Below, piece by piece: positions 37,354 through 50,135 of a DNA stretch of 64,000 bases. Each line of letters opens with the position of its first letter. Within the stretch, counting starts at the first letter, position 1. The stretch spans positions 1 through 64,000 of the forward strand of contig JAJIRX010000685.1 in assembly GCA_023853785.1 (NCBI GenBank). The letters run 5' to 3'. The DNA comes from Psilocybe azurescens (taxonomy: Eukaryota; Basidiomycota; Agaricomycetes; Agaricales; Agrocybaceae). The notes under the pieces were generated by a model. That model saw only the letters and a program-made list of their open reading frames with translations, did not search any database and was not told the DNA's origin. The position numbers were made by a program, and so were the translations under genes.

Positions 37354-40300
37354 TCATCTCAAACCCGAGTATGGTTGAGTGACTCTGTCGTCCGGTCGCC
37401 AAGCGCTCAAAATCCACTCGAGCACGTCGACAACGGCACTGCTTCTATACATGAGACCGTGATCTGCGCCTTTCACAACCTTGACAGAACACCGATCTGT
37501 TCCCATAGTACGTTCCATCCACCGAACTGCATTCTCGGCAATCTTCTCATCTCTATCACCGTACCAGATCCTGACTCCGTGAGGGTATGATGAATAGGAA
37601 AATCCCCAAGAGTGATTTTCATGGTTCAGAATCTGCAGAAGATCGTTATGGGTGCCCTTTGCCGACTCCGCATGGGAAGCAGCAATAAGCGCGTTTCCGA
37701 TGGCCACTTGATGATTGCGTGATCCACTTTGACTTTGACCAAAGGACACGTTCAGGCTACTAGGAGTTGGAGAGCCAGGCATCGAGGTGGGGGCCTTGGA
37801 AGAAGTAAAAGATATCGACCGACTTCCTGTGCTTCTGGGCAATGAGCCCATGCTACCATTGCCATACATGTGTGGCCTAGCCGTGTGTAAATTGACATTG
37901 TCAATGTCGTTCTCCATGGTCTCAGCCCACGACAAATTTTCGAGGCCCAATCCGACGTCAATATGAAGAGAAGGCGGTAACTGTGGACTTGAAGGTTCCG
38001 AAGAATGTTGTGTTTGGGACTTGCTCTTGAGGGAACCCATCGATCTCAGTGCTTTCAGTTTTTTCCAGCTGATGTTGGCGCCTTTTCGACAGGTTGTGGA
38101 GATGTGGGTGAGCCTTTCAGTCTATCCAATATTCCGCGAGACGTCTTTCGCTTAGTGACGGGTACCGCAGCCTCTTCTGATGCACGACGACCATATTGAG
38201 AAACAGGTCGCTGTTTGAGGCCAAGAGTACTCCGACTCTCAAAACGACCATCAAAATCGCCTAGGTCGTCGTACTCGCTGAAATTGGAACCCATACTAGG
38301 TCGTGGGCGAGATTCAGAAGATATATTATTAAGGTTGACAGCGGCACGAGATGGTGGTCCATTTGTCGTTTTTAAAGTCGACGGTGCAGTATATCCTATA
38401 CCCTCGTATGCAATCGTAGGAGGCTTGCCTATCATCCAAGCTTGAATTTTCCATTCTGCAGCTTGGGCAGTTTTCAATATGCTGTTTGGCACATATTTGA
38501 GCCACTTGTAGCCACCTATCAAATCTGTCAACGATTATGAATCTTGTGTTAAAGAAGCAAAGCATACTGCTTTCGGTGCCTCCAACCCATGGAGCGAGCA
38601 AGCAAATGTCACCTATGATACGCGAAGGTAACTTATTCGCAAAGGAAAGAGCATAAGGAGCGCCAGCTGAATGAGCCATTATACTGCATTGGTCAATACG
38701 CAGTAAATCCAGGACCTCCTCGACAACTGAAGCCCACTGCATGATGCCTTTGGCGGATTTAGAACGAGGTTCTGTACGTCCCAGCCCCCATCTATCAAAA
38801 TCAATCAGAAAATAGGATCAAGAAGAATGTAGCATGTCATCACAGACGTACCTATCGATGGTAATTAGCCTGAGGCCCATGCAACTTGCCATCTCGTCAT
38901 ACAATCCCATGATATGGCGTACACAGCCTAAACCGAGGAAAACAACAACTGGGAAACCAGTCGGACTACCCAAATCCGAAAGACTGACAGTCAAAGGATT
39001 GTCCTGCGAAGCGTGCGGTGAACGAGTAAGTTTAAGAAGCGTCGTTAAACGCGCGGAGTGAAGATATTGCGCCACTGCCTGTGATGGTGAGTTTTTCACC
39101 ATGGATAAGTCCAAAGGAGAGGTTGGATAGTAACTAGATGGTGCTGATATAGAATATATCGACGCGACACCGGGGTCTGACCGAGGAGAAAGAACACTTG
39201 CGTTGTCTGATGTCGTCGACTGTCGTTTAAGATATGCAGAGATAGAGTTAGGTGGTGGTACAGGTGGTGGTTTGGGAAGGCCTTGATTGCGGATCGTGCG
39301 TTGCACCTCGTCTGCGACGCTGTCGATGGAAGAACGTGACAGTAATTCTTGCTCTTCTTCTTCACGTGCTAGAGGTTCCGGTTCTGGTTCCGCCTCCTCA
39401 TGAACGGTTGCATGTCCCTGAGTGCTTGGAGAATATAGAGAAGACGATCGAATGGTTGGTGGTCGCGACCGTACCTGACCCTCGGGAGGTGCATGGTTGC
39501 GAATGATTTCTGAAATAGAAGGTACAATGGTCCTGGGAGCTCTGGTGCTTTCGGTTGTCTTTGGTCTGGGGCTACGGTTTGGGCTAGCCTGAGAAGTACG
39601 CTGGTTGTCTAGAGTACGAGAAAGAGGCGCCGGAATGATGGTTGAATGGGAGGACGCTCTAGAGGAACTAGGGCGAACCCGCCGCCGCCGCGTTCGGGCA
39701 GCGGACGTTGGCATGGAAGAAAAAGTCTCATCGTCACTGGAATCTCCGGAGGAACTTGACTTTCGCGTCAGTTTAGGCCGTGCCTTGCCCCCACCTAACA
39801 CAATTCCAGGCGGAGGAGTAGGTAAGGGTGGTTGATACAGGGGATGATGGCCAGGAATCCCGAACCGTGAGCGATTATTCGAGGATCTCCTCGAGGAGCT
39901 TGAAACATCACCTCCATTCATCCCATCGACTAGAGCATCCATTGTTTCGACGCCGGCGATTGGTGCAGACACAACCGAAGGAAACACGTCAAAAGAATCG
40001 ATAGATGCGGTATAATCATCGGGTGTCCTAGGCGGGGTCTCCGTATGTTGGGTTGAAGAAGAATTCGAGAAGCGGAGTTGGGGCACAGAAGTAGAAGAGT
40101 CCCATTTAGATTTTCCTGATGGTCCCGTTCTCGAGCGTGTTCGTGAATACTGGTTGTTTCCTAACGGTGGGCGGGTGGATGAAAAATCTTCTGCTGGATC
40201 GAAACTAGGGAAGGCAAATGTAGCTCCAACTGCGGGGGGTCGCTGTATTTAGATACGGAATCTTGAGGGAGTCCTCAACAGGACTAGTTCTGGTAGGAGA

Positions 40301-40534
40301 AGGACGACGAATCCTGGACTTGACTGAACGAGGGATCGTGGTTGGTTTTGGACGTGGATAAGCATCAAAGTAGCTCGAGGGTGATGTATTGGAAGGACCG
40401 GCAACATCAAAGGATGGAGAATTGGTATCATTGATAGATGACCTGTCTTTCTCGCGACGAAGAGACAAAAAAGAGGAGCTTTTCCGGGGCTTATGGTGCG
40501 AGTTAGTATTGTGACGGGACAGAATAGACTGCAT
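37354..40534 (-). CDS. Ser/Pro-rich alpha/beta-hydrolase protein
   Basis: Large protein with a disordered Ser/Pro/Arg N-terminal half (MQSILSRHNTNSHHKPRKSS; TRRRRVRPSSSRASSHS) and an alpha/beta-hydrolase domain. The domain shows GFPVVVFLGLGCVRHIMGLY, EMASCMGLRLITIDR, DRWGLGRT-like sequence, LRIDQCSIMAHSAGAPYALS (nucleophile elbow AHSAG), LPSRIIGDICLLAPWV, and late in the chain VRIWYGDRDEKIAENA (acid) and VVKGADHGLMYRS (His). A Ser-rich insert splits the domain between the elbow and the acid. Ser-Asp-His triad is therefore present, suggesting a lipase/esterase activity, substrate unknown. Two homopolymer frame breaks: G6 at 40234-40239 (one extra) and T6 at 38059-38064 (one short), the latter separating two long open frames. 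About 900 aa. Confidence 0.75.
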
Positions 40535-40833
40535 GGGAGAAGTCCGGGCGGATGCAAATTGAGATTAGGGATATTAGGTGGCGAAAACGTTATAGGCGCG
40601 CCAGGCTGTTTACAGTGAATAGAGGATGGTAGATGGAAGAGCGAATAATGACGCCCAGCCTTCTGGTATAATTAAGAGCAGGATGAGTGATGAAATTTTG
40701 AGGAAAACACTTGCACCCCCAATCAAGGAACCATAGGTATCTCCTTTTAGTGTCACAAAGACGTTTATATTTGGCCATTTTCATGTTCGAAAATATCTAG
40801 CAGTACACATTAAAGTACACAGTGACAAGCTAT

Positions 40834-41922
40834 TCAACGCAGACTAAGAGATATTGTTCTAGAGGCACAGGCTTCCTGAATATTCTTTATATCCGACTCG
40901 GGCCATGTAAGAAAAGGCGGGCCATTTGTACCCCACGGCAAGCTAAGTCGTTGGAGTGAAGAAAACGCACCAGATCTAATGAAATCGGCCCATTCCTGTG
41001 GAGAAATACGCATGGCTCGACCAGATATTGTCAACTCCACCAAGTTCAGACATATATCGTTTACTACGGTGAGAACGGCCAAGTCGACAAATAGTCCGTG
41101 AAGGTGGAGACATCGCAGTGATGCTGCGTTTGTCGGAACGATATGCACCACAAATGGATCTGCCTTGTTAACCTTCTGCGCCTCGTAATGAAGGCACCGG
41201 ACCGCGCACGAGGTAAGTACGAGGCGAAGTTCTTCCCCAAAGACGTCTGGATCACTTGTAGTGACATGCAAACGGTCCAACGATTTGGCACCATTTACAA
41301 GGTTGAGAAGATACCCATCAATGATGTGGATATTGTCGAGGATAAGTTGGGTGATGGAGGTGATGTATGGCATTGAAGGAGGGATAATATCGAGTTCGAT
41401 GTGGGTTAACCGGAGCTTGTTAAGACTGGGAAACCCAAAGGCCAGTGATTCGTCCCACTCTAAAGATGCTGAAGAGCTCAGACGGTGACTTATAATGCTG
41501 CCATCAATATGAAGCTCTTCAACCTCGTCTGGATTTGCAATTAGCCTGAGGAATCTCTCTGCCTTTACAGCCAATTCGCCTCCGAGAGCTATTCGATGCA
41601 GACCTTCCAAACCGAGCAGATACCTAAGGGCTCTTAGTTCTGCAGGCTGAGGTCTATGAGACTGCAAATCTTGTATGATGGGTTGAAGAGAGATTCCTTC
41701 AACCAAAGAAGCCAGAAGTGGGCTCCCGGATAGAGTTGCGGCAAGTAAGACCGCTGCTCTGAAGGAATACACTGTGGGACAGGGGTATAGTCTCTTGCGG
41801 GTGTGATAGAGCCATGGAGAGGAGACAGAAGATAGGACAACGTAGTCCCTTGTCCACCAGTTGTGATTCGCGTCGAGAATGAGAGGGATGAGGTCGTTGA
41901 CGAACGGAGAACGTGCAAGCAT
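40834..41922 (-). CDS. F-box/LRR-like protein
   Basis: Intronless 362-aa protein. The N terminus (SPFVNDLIPLILDANHNWW, then LSSVSSPWLYHTRKRLYP) resembles the F-box-like start of the large agaricomycete F-box/LRR families. It is followed by irregular leucine-rich segments (FPSLNKLRLTHIELD; SITQLILDNIHIIDG; LDRLHVTTSDPD; LRCLHLHGLFVDL; LVELTISGRAMRI). Such proteins usually choose targets for SCF ubiquitin ligases, but the canonical LP..L F-box core is weak here, so that role is inferred. No frame break. Its start lies only 95 bp from the divergent acyltransferase start. Confidence 0.7.
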   Translation of the reverse strand: MLARSPFVNDLIPLILDANHNWWTRDYVVLSSVSSPWLYHTRKRLYPCPTVYSFRAAVLLAATLSGSPLLASLVEGISLQPIIQDLQSHRPQPAELRALRYLLGLEGLHRIALGGELAVKAERFLRLIANPDEVEELHIDGSIISHRLSSSASLEWDESLAFGFPSLNKLRLTHIELDIIPPSMPYITSITQLILDNIHIIDGYLLNLVNGAKSLDRLHVTTSDPDVFGEELRLVLTSCAVRCLHYEAQKVNKADPFVVHIVPTNAASLRCLHLHGLFVDLAVLTVVNDICLNLVELTISGRAMRISPQEWADFIRSGAFSSLQRLSLPWGTNGPPFLTWPESDIKNIQEACASRTISLSLR

Positions 41923-42017
41923 GTTGGTTTGTGCTTAAGTGATGTCACGACATGCCGCATGCAGCTCTCGCAGGCGCTCTAATAAGCTCTCTCCTATATA
42001 CCAACACGACGCCGTAT
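41923..42017. promoter_or_regulatory. 95-bp divergent promoter, F-box gene / acyltransferase
   Basis: The two ATGs are 95 bp apart. The spacer contains a TATA-like CTATATA near 41994 facing the acyltransferase and the 6-bp palindrome GCATGC near 41959. Each gene must start transcription within the spacer or the other's 5' region. Confidence 0.45.
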
Positions 42018-43548
42018 ATGTCGTCGAATACACCCTTGTACGCCATTCCAATCAATAAGCGCCCTCCAAAGACATGGTTTAGAGTCTTCCAAGCCCTCCT
42101 TTTCACTATTCTCTTCAACTCAGCATGTATCATGATCAATGGCTCTCAATTCGTCTTCCTCTTGCCCTTCCGCATTCTACCATTTAGATGGTCCAGGAAG
42201 CTATACTATGCTGGCATCCGATACACTAAAGGCGCCTTTGGAAGTCTGCAGGGTCTGTCAGCGCTTCAATGGTCCTCATGTTCCCCACAACTTACCTGGC
42301 ACACACAGTTCTCATGTGCCAGTGGTTTGCTCCGACCAAGCTGCTCATAACTTTCGAGACCCAGGGCATGGGTGCGTTCACTCAAGAAGAAATAGACAAG
42401 TACATTATCAAGGACAAGGATGGGAATGTTGTCGGCCTCGATCTGCCGACCAAGTTCGTACTCATCGCCAACCATCAGGTCAGCATAATGCACGAACATC
42501 TCCTTCTCGATGACGCACTCATCATTTTGTAGGTCTATGCCGATTGGTGGTACGCGTGGTGCTTGACATACTTCATGAGCCCTCAAGGCATCCACCGTTA
42601 TGTCTATATAACCCTTAAGAAAAGTCTTCGCTGGGTCCCCATTGTCGGATGGGTAAGCTTCCACAATTGGCTCATGAGCCTGTTTTCCACGTGTTTTATA
42701 GGGCATGCAATTCTTCAAATTCATATTTCTTGCCCGGTCCTGGGCTTCTGATCGACAACAGTTGGCAAGAGATCTTGCAACGTTGGGTAGGGAAGCAGAG
42801 AGGGAAGGCAAGCCGCTATGTTTCATGCTTTACCCTGAAGGTACTCTTGTCAGCAAGGATACCCGACCGAAGAGCAAGAAATACGCAGAGAAAATGGGCA
42901 TAGTAAGTCATATCTCCAATACGACACCCTTGCATCCCTTCGCTGACGTTGAGAGACAGACAGACATGAAGCACATTCTGTTGCCAAGGTCTACAGGTTT
43001 GCACTATAGCTTACGCTCGCTTTCTCCGAGAATACCAGATCTCCGGCTGCTTGACTTAACAGTCGCATATCCTGGTGAGTTGGCATTTTAAGTTTGGTCG
43101 CCGCTGAACTCATCCCTTGCCACAGGCATCCCACCTATGGGTTATGGGCAAGATTATTACACTCTGAGATCTCTCTTTTCGACGGTGTGGCACCCCTGCC
43201 ATCCATATGCACCTTAGGATGTTCGACGTCACCGGCGGCGTTCCGATAGGAAACCTAACAGGGACAACTAGTGCTGGAACACCAGATCCAAAGTCTAAGC
43301 GTATAGTCGAAGTTGACATTCCTAGCGAAGAAAAGGATGTCTTTGACGCGTGGCTAAGAAAGCTCTGGCAAGAGAAAGATGAAGGGATGGACAAGTTCTT
43401 CGAGACCGGATCACTTGCTCCCAAAGAAACACAAACACCTGCAGTAGAGATTCCTCTGAGATTGCGACGGAAAAGAGAGATTCTAGATGCGTTTTGTTTC
43501 TTCTGGCCAGCGAGTGCTGCGTACTTGTGGGGTAGATTACGAGGGTGA
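42018..43548 (+). CDS. lysophospholipid/1-acylglycerol-phosphate acyltransferase (PlsC family)
   Basis: Membrane acyltransferase making phosphatidic acid or remodelling phospholipids, resembling the fungal Cst26/AGPAT group. The start gives MSSNTPLYAIPINKRPPKTW, then a hydrophobic segment (FQALLFTILFNSACIMI). After an intron ILMCQWFAPTKLLITFE precedes LIANHQVYADWWYAW (catalytic H-x4-D), LKKSLRWVPIVGWGMQFF, SWASDRQQLARDLATLG, and FMLYPEGTLVSKDTRP (EGT block). Later blocks are LLPRSTGLHYSLRSLSPRIP, YPGIPPMGYGQDYYTLRSLF and MHLRMFDVTGGVPIG, ending in a C-terminal hydrophobic stretch FCFFWPASAAYLW. One base appears missing in the C4 run at 43193-43196. About 390 aa. Substrate specificity cannot be read from the sequence. 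Confidence 0.88.
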
Positions 43549-44574
43549 AGCATGTAGCAGAGTACATGCATAGAATTTGGTACACCGACATTCGCCTATG
43601 AATACCATTATCTACCACCTTGTGCCGCGGTCCGTTTTTGTTCGATTTGGGAGACCATGAAGAGGCTGGTGTCAAGGAACCTCTGCACACAGTTGGAGAG
43701 ACAATTTTCCTCGCCCCTGGAAAAGCGTGTAGATGGTGTGCCAGTGATGCACCTTTCAAGACATATAAGTATTCTGCACCGGCAGAGTATCAGAGAGTAC
43801 AAACTTGTCCCAGCATGTAGTTGTAAGCTGTTGAACTGAAGAATTCAACCGGGCCTTGAGGCAATGTCAAGTTGTCTTCAAACAAGGAAACAGAAAGCCT
43901 CACAATTGCCTGTTGGGTCTCAAGAAAAGACGCCAACTCTTTCTAACGAAGACTAAGAAATAGAACAGGCCATTGGAAAGTTGAAACTCACCTGAGTCGC
44001 CTCGTCGAATTTTTCGGCCATAATGGATGGTGACGAAAGTTAAGAAGACAGTGACCGTGTTCCACTCTGGGCCGCGCTCACATAAGCTGTTTGATGGATT
44101 GGCCTGATCAGGCAACTTGTGCCCGACACAAACAAGTCATATCGGATGAATTAACAAAACGTTTCTCTTCTATCGCAATGCAAACAAAGTTTATGTTCCA
44201 CGATGGCTTCTTAGGAAAGCTACGTCTGATTACAAAACGAGGGCCGGTCTTTCTTCCTGCTTTCAGTGCCCCTTGTCTTTCGAGCTCGCTTAAATTCACA
44301 TTACTAGGGGCTGAGCCTGGAGCCAACACGCCTTCCGCCTTAAATCCTTGCAACCGTTCTTTGTCTTCTTCTCACTCTCTTGTTTAACTTAGCTGACGGC
44401 CGGATCGAACTCTCCGGACTGTAAACCTCGTTGGCTGGGATATCTACACGTGAGTTTCATTCTTGGGCAGTCTTCGTTGACCGTTCTGGTGATCTATATT
44501 GGTATATAATCGAGAAACTTTGAAGGGTCCTTTTCTTCTGACTTTGTGCATCTGCCTCGTGCTTACCATCTAAC
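43549..44574. other. 1-kb gap, no gene recognised
   Basis: Between the acyltransferase stop and the second Ies1 copy. Open frames exist on both strands (for example minus 44108-44353 and plus 43620-43820), but none has recognisable domains, clear splice partners or a bias that sets it apart from chance. Probably the acyltransferase 3' UTR plus the upstream region of Ies1 copy B. Confidence 0.4.
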
Positions 44575-46227
44575 ATGCATATGTACCCGACGGTGCCCAC
44601 ATCCCAGCAGGCCATGTCCTCTTCCTTCTCCGCAGAGGGTGTTCCAGCGTCCGTCTCTGAATCTCTAGCGCGTGGCTAATATTATCTAACATAAATTATG
44701 TAGGCGAGTCGGATACCTAAGCCGCAAAGCATTGCCTATTAAGCGCAACGACGCGGAGCCACTTACTCGGGAAGATGTTCAATACGACCTCCTCGAATAC
44801 TTGTTCACCAATAACGGGGCAGTGTTCACCGATCCTACTTCTCCAAAAGGACCTAAGATGACATTCGGGACTCTATATGCATCGACCGTTTTCAACTCCA
44901 ACAAATGCTCTAAAGTGTTAAAGGACAAAATGGTTGAGACACCAGCCTTCAACATCGAGTTTGCAAAGATAGCTCTTCTGACAAATGTCGGTCGCATCAA
45001 CACGACTATGGCTTGTAAGAACTTAGCTCTCATCTATGTATATCACGAACTAAATTGTATGACATCAGTCTTTCCGGAAATGAAGACGGCTCTAAGAACT
45101 TATCATCCGGTGCCTTCATTACAGAAGACCGACGGCAATGCACAAGATGCTCCACGTATTAAAAACTGTCTCAAGGCTGCCAATCTTCCCGCAGAGAAAA
45201 AGGGAGAAGATATACCAACTACACCTGATGAAGTGCTTGACAAGCTTGTATGTTTATTTTATCCATTTTGACCTTTACACTTACCCGACCAAGAGAGCCG
45301 GCCAAAGACCGTCAACAAGTGTGGTTAATATGGTCTTCGTCCTTGCTAACCATGCGGCTGTGAGATGCTTACCCTTTCTGCTTGCCTTGCTCTCATAGCC
45401 ATTACAGCCCCTTTCCAGTATTCATTTTGACGGAACCTTGAATTTCTTGGATCTCTTTCTTCCTAATACTCGTTTCGCTTCTGCAGACCGTGGTAGGGCA
45501 TTCCTGTGGCTCCTTTATCACTACCTCGAAGACTATGAAGGTATCAACCCATTCGAAGACTTGCACGCCAAGGCGAATCCAGGAAAAATCCCTTTTCTTC
45601 GACAGCTCTCCCAAGCAGAATATAGAAGAGAGAATGTCGATACTCAAGAAGAAATTCACTGGGGCAACAGGATGTCGAATCAACGGAATCTCTTTCTCCA
45701 ACGGCTTGTGGCGACCAATGAAGGAGACAAGAAGGCTAAAGCTAGTGCTCCACACTTTGTTACAGGTTTGTTACACAACTGATAATTGCCACAACCGCTT
45801 TAAATTTATACAAGTGACTATCGTTTTTCAGAATCCGGTAGTAACCTTCCAAGGTCGCAGCGCCAACTGCAGGAAGCCCCTAAGGATGAGGCGTCCTTCT
45901 TATTTTATGTACCCAGCCAAGAGCCTCTGCCTCCCCAACGCTCTCAGCAAATACCTATATGTAAGTTGAACTTCTGGTCAAACCTGTCCATCTTATCTTC
46001 ACGAATTTCCTTCTAGATACAAGCAGACACCGCATGTCAAACTCTGCCAGTGAGCGCAGCATGTTCCAGCGTATGTCAACTGCTGCCTGATCTAAACAAT
46101 CCACTGATTTTCTCGTTTTCTTGCTACAGACGCTTGGCATCTGGCATCGTCAGTAGATCCGTTAGTTGATTCTGATGATGAAATGGTTGATCACCATAAT
46201 CGAGTTGATTACAGTGAGTCTTTTTAG
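44575..46227 (+). CDS. INO80 complex subunit Ies1 homologue, copy B
   Basis: Paralogue of the gene at 34450-36283. Conserved blocks: PIKRNDAEPLTREDVQYDLL, MTFGTLYASTVFNSNKCSKV, LKDKMVETPAFNIEFAKIA, LLTNVGRINTTMA, then at the same phase-1 intron as copy A FFPEMKTALRTYHPVPSLQ and QDAPRIKNCLKAANLP. Then VVNMVFVLANHAA, NFLDLFLPNTRF..RGRAFLW, LLYHYLEDYEGINPFED, and a short tail ending DAWHLASSVDPLVDSDDEM..DYSESF. It lacks the basic and poly-Asp tail segments of copy A. The conserved core is intact, so it looks functional. The 5' end is uncertain: the first exon from the ATG at 44575 does not join the RVGYLSRKALPIK exon in phase, so the start may lie elsewhere or a base may be wrong. Confidence 0.75.
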
Positions 46228-46612
46228 CGTTGTCGGAAAGGCGGTATTTAACAGGATATCAGGCCGTCGACTGAGCGTTATCGCCAGGATACGCAAACGG
46301 GCGCAGGCACCGCCATGAAAGCTCATCCTTTATTCTTGTCGAACATCCAGCGAAGATTTCTCTTGGAATTTGAAGGGCGCGTATCTCTTGTATAAGTATT
46401 GCAATATAACCACCTACAGCTACAATCTTTAAAAGACACCATGAAAAATGGGATCCTGTCCCAAACCCAAGATATTAAATGAACGAATACACAACCGGGT
46501 AAGAAATCGAACGGTTAAAAATAACCTAAATAAATATCTCCTACAACTCGAATCTCGCGAGCCATATATGAGCCGTGAAGATTACGAAGAAGATATTTAA
46601 GAATCCTCGTCG
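46228..46612. other. convergent intergenic region, no gene seen
   Basis: 385 bp between the stops of Ies1 copy B (+) and the Pro-rich gene (-). No supported feature. Confidence 0.4.
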
Positions 46613-47797
46613 TCAGAACCCTCCGGGTAGAGCCAGCACTGGATGTTCAAATCCAGTGCGGGTGCGAGATTGCATCATATCAGGAGGAGCACTACGCCGT
46701 CTCCACTTGAGTTGCACTTCAATTTCCTCCGAGGTCGGAGGAGCCGCCTTGCTCTCAGACGACAATGTGCGTCGCCTAAGCGTGGATAACATGTTATGGG
46801 CCCTTTGGCCTCTGGAATTGAGCGCCTTAAGATTGGTCTCCGTGAGTTCGACGGCCCGATAGGCTGTGGAAGTTCGTGGGACGACGAGTGTCGTCACCCG
46901 GAGCTCGGGGTCGAGATGTAAGGGTGACTTGGGTGGCAACACGGACTGCGGTTTCTGTTCGAGAGGTGCAGTAGGCTGTGCGCGCACTGGCATCCTCAGC
47001 CTCCCGATCCCAACGGAAGGCCTTGGACGAGTAATGGTGATGGTAGGAGCAGGACAGGGAAATTCTATCGTATCTGCTTTACCATGGCGTAAATTTAGGC
47101 GGGCTGAAATCTGGTCGAGAGATGGTAATGCACGAGGTGGCCCAACTCTCTCATATTTCGCAGCTTTGCATTGTTCTCCAGGCAATCTAAAGTCAACTTG
47201 TTCTATCCAAGTGTGTGGGACAGAACAGTGACTCTCATTCAATGACTCGAATAGAGCGAGTGGAGAGACCAGGCCGGGAGAGGGAAGGCTATAATGGAAG
47301 ATTGCAGGTGAATCTGGGGGTGTCTTTGGAGTAACAGTGGCGGTGGGAGAAGGGGGAGCTTGTACTTTGGATAAGAAGAGCGCACGTCTTTCCACTAGAG
47401 TAAACTTTAGAAAACGGGACATCGATGGTAGACAGGAAATACGAACATTGCTTGTTCTTATGAACCTTCAGTGCAATCTCTTTGCGCAAATCGACACCTT
47501 TCTTGCCACCACTGTAAGCGGTCCTTTCCTTGGTTGCATTCAACAAAGCCTGGAATCTTTCGTTGTCCAATCCTTTTGACTGATTGGCCGGATCTGGATT
47601 CAAAGGAGAATGGGGAGAAAGGACACGTTTAAAGCTGGAAACAGTGGGGGTGGGGTCAAATGGACAGGCCTGAAGCCATCCTCTTCTAGAAGAGTATTAA
47701 AGGCGAGAGGTGTGAAGGGAGAGGATGGTTCGATGGGAGGGACTTCTGGCGGGGCGAGCGAAATCGAAATTTGTGGGATGGGAGAAGAATAATCCAT
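46613..47797 (-). CDS. uncharacterised Pro-rich protein
   Basis: Not recognised as a named family. The start gives MDYSSPIPQISISLAPPEVP, continuing Pro-rich (SSPFTPLAFNTLLEEDGFRP) to a conserved-looking helical block (LDNERFQALLNATKERTAYS; GKKGVDLRKEIALKVHKNKQ), an intron, then ERRALFLSKVQAPPSPTATV and TPKTPPDSPAIFHYSLPSPG. The C-terminal half is basic/Pro-rich with LKALNSRGQRAHNMLSTLRR and VQLKWRRRSAPPDMM. No signal peptide, TM helix or catalytic motif. The helical block beginning LDNERF is the best candidate for a folded module. One base seems missing near 47662 to link the first part to the rest. About 370 aa. Confidence 0.65.
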
Positions 47798-48248
47798 GGT
47801 AGTAATGAAAGAGCGAGTAAGTATTAGAGCAGACAAAGTAAAAGAATTTAATCAACGGGCGACCAGCACCAAAGCAAAAATGCAACGATGAAGGGAGCAC
47901 CTCACAGGAAAAGAACAAGAAACGCTAGCACAACGGTGGGCGAGCAAGCTCTCACGAAAAAGTCACAGACCTGATCATATACTATCACGCGTTACCATCT
48001 TGGCTCACGCATTATGTTTTCCGTTGCAAAGATCGCCGTACATAGCTTGACAACCGGAATCACGTCTAAATCAGATTCTAAAATCAAAGATATACTTTCT
48101 CACTCGTATGTATGCCGTATCTGCGATGCCTAGTAACTGGCACTGCTGATATATTGCATCATAACTACTGAGCCTGGATTTAATTCGAGATCGTTCTTAG
48201 CCAATTCTTGACTGAGTAGCTTCTGTCTCGCCGGTCAATAGAGATTTT
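47798..48248. other. intergenic region, no gene seen
   Basis: 450 bp between the LYS1 stop and the start of the Pro-rich gene, both on the minus strand: 3' UTR of LYS1 plus promoter of the Pro-rich gene. No supported feature. Confidence 0.4.
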
Positions 48249-49523
<1,275 letters not shown>

Positions 49524-49599
49524 TTTGTGAGAGGGAATCAAAGGAAGGAGGAAAGTGCAAATCGACAAGCGCAATGACTCGACTGATAAGATCAAGATA

Positions 49600-50135
49600 A
49601 GGTAGACGACTTTCATAATCGAATAGCATCACGTGGTGTTATTTGGTGTGACATCCTTGATCAAATCGGGAAATAAATGCACGGAAAAACAACGGAACAT
49701 TCATAGAATTTGTTGTAGGTCATTAAATGAAATTCTGCTATTAAATTTTATTAAGATACATGTTAATTATATGCTTGCAAATTTTGGAAAGAATTGAGTC
49801 AGAACTGAAGGAGTTTAAACATTTTCAAAAGATGCCTCGGATTCGGTGCCAATGGCTGGCAGATAATGATCCCACGCTGATAATCTTCTTTCACCACGGT
49901 CCACAATAACAACGCATTTTCGTTATTCCTCCTCCAAATTTGGACTTTTTGCAAATATATTTTTGAATTCATGCAACACATACTATTTACTACAGAATCT
50001 AGTAGCCAAAAGTGCGAAAAGTCTCCCATAATTTGAGATAATGTCCATTTTATCATATTTCTGTGAAAAGTTGCCTATTTCAGACGGTGTCACATAGACC
50101 ACGTGATGCTATTCGATTATGAAAGTCGTCTACCT
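49600..50135. mobile_element. MITE with 38-bp perfect TIRs and TA target duplication
   Basis: The ends are perfect 38-bp inverted repeats starting AGGTAGACGACTTTCATAAT and ending CACGTGGT; the right end reads as the exact reverse complement at 50098-50135. Imperfect similarity (TGTGACA) continues inward. TA flanks both ends (49598-49599 and 50136-50137), the target duplication of Tc1/mariner-type elements. Total length 536 bp. The AT-rich interior has no transposase frame; its longest open frame is about 85 codons and shows no similarity I recognise. It fills most of the 747-bp gap between LYS1 and the SDR gene. TIRs and TSD are directly seen; superfamily is inference. Confidence 0.88.

Noticed and set aside
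38834..39835. Plus-strand frames opposite the hydrolase gene
   Set aside because: Shadows of the Ser/Arg-rich minus-strand coding sequence; composition mirrors it exactly.
43608..43839. Overlapping plus-strand open frames after the acyltransferase
   Set aside because: Several frames open at once in the likely 3' UTR; no family similarity recognised.
44108..44353. 81-codon minus-strand frame with LAPGSAPSNVNLSELERQG
   Set aside because: Looks protein-like in composition but has no domain, no neighbours in phase and no conserved pattern; treated as unproven.
47610..47792. Gly-rich plus-strand frame opposite the Pro-rich gene
   Set aside because: Antisense of Pro-rich codons always reads Gly-rich; shadow.
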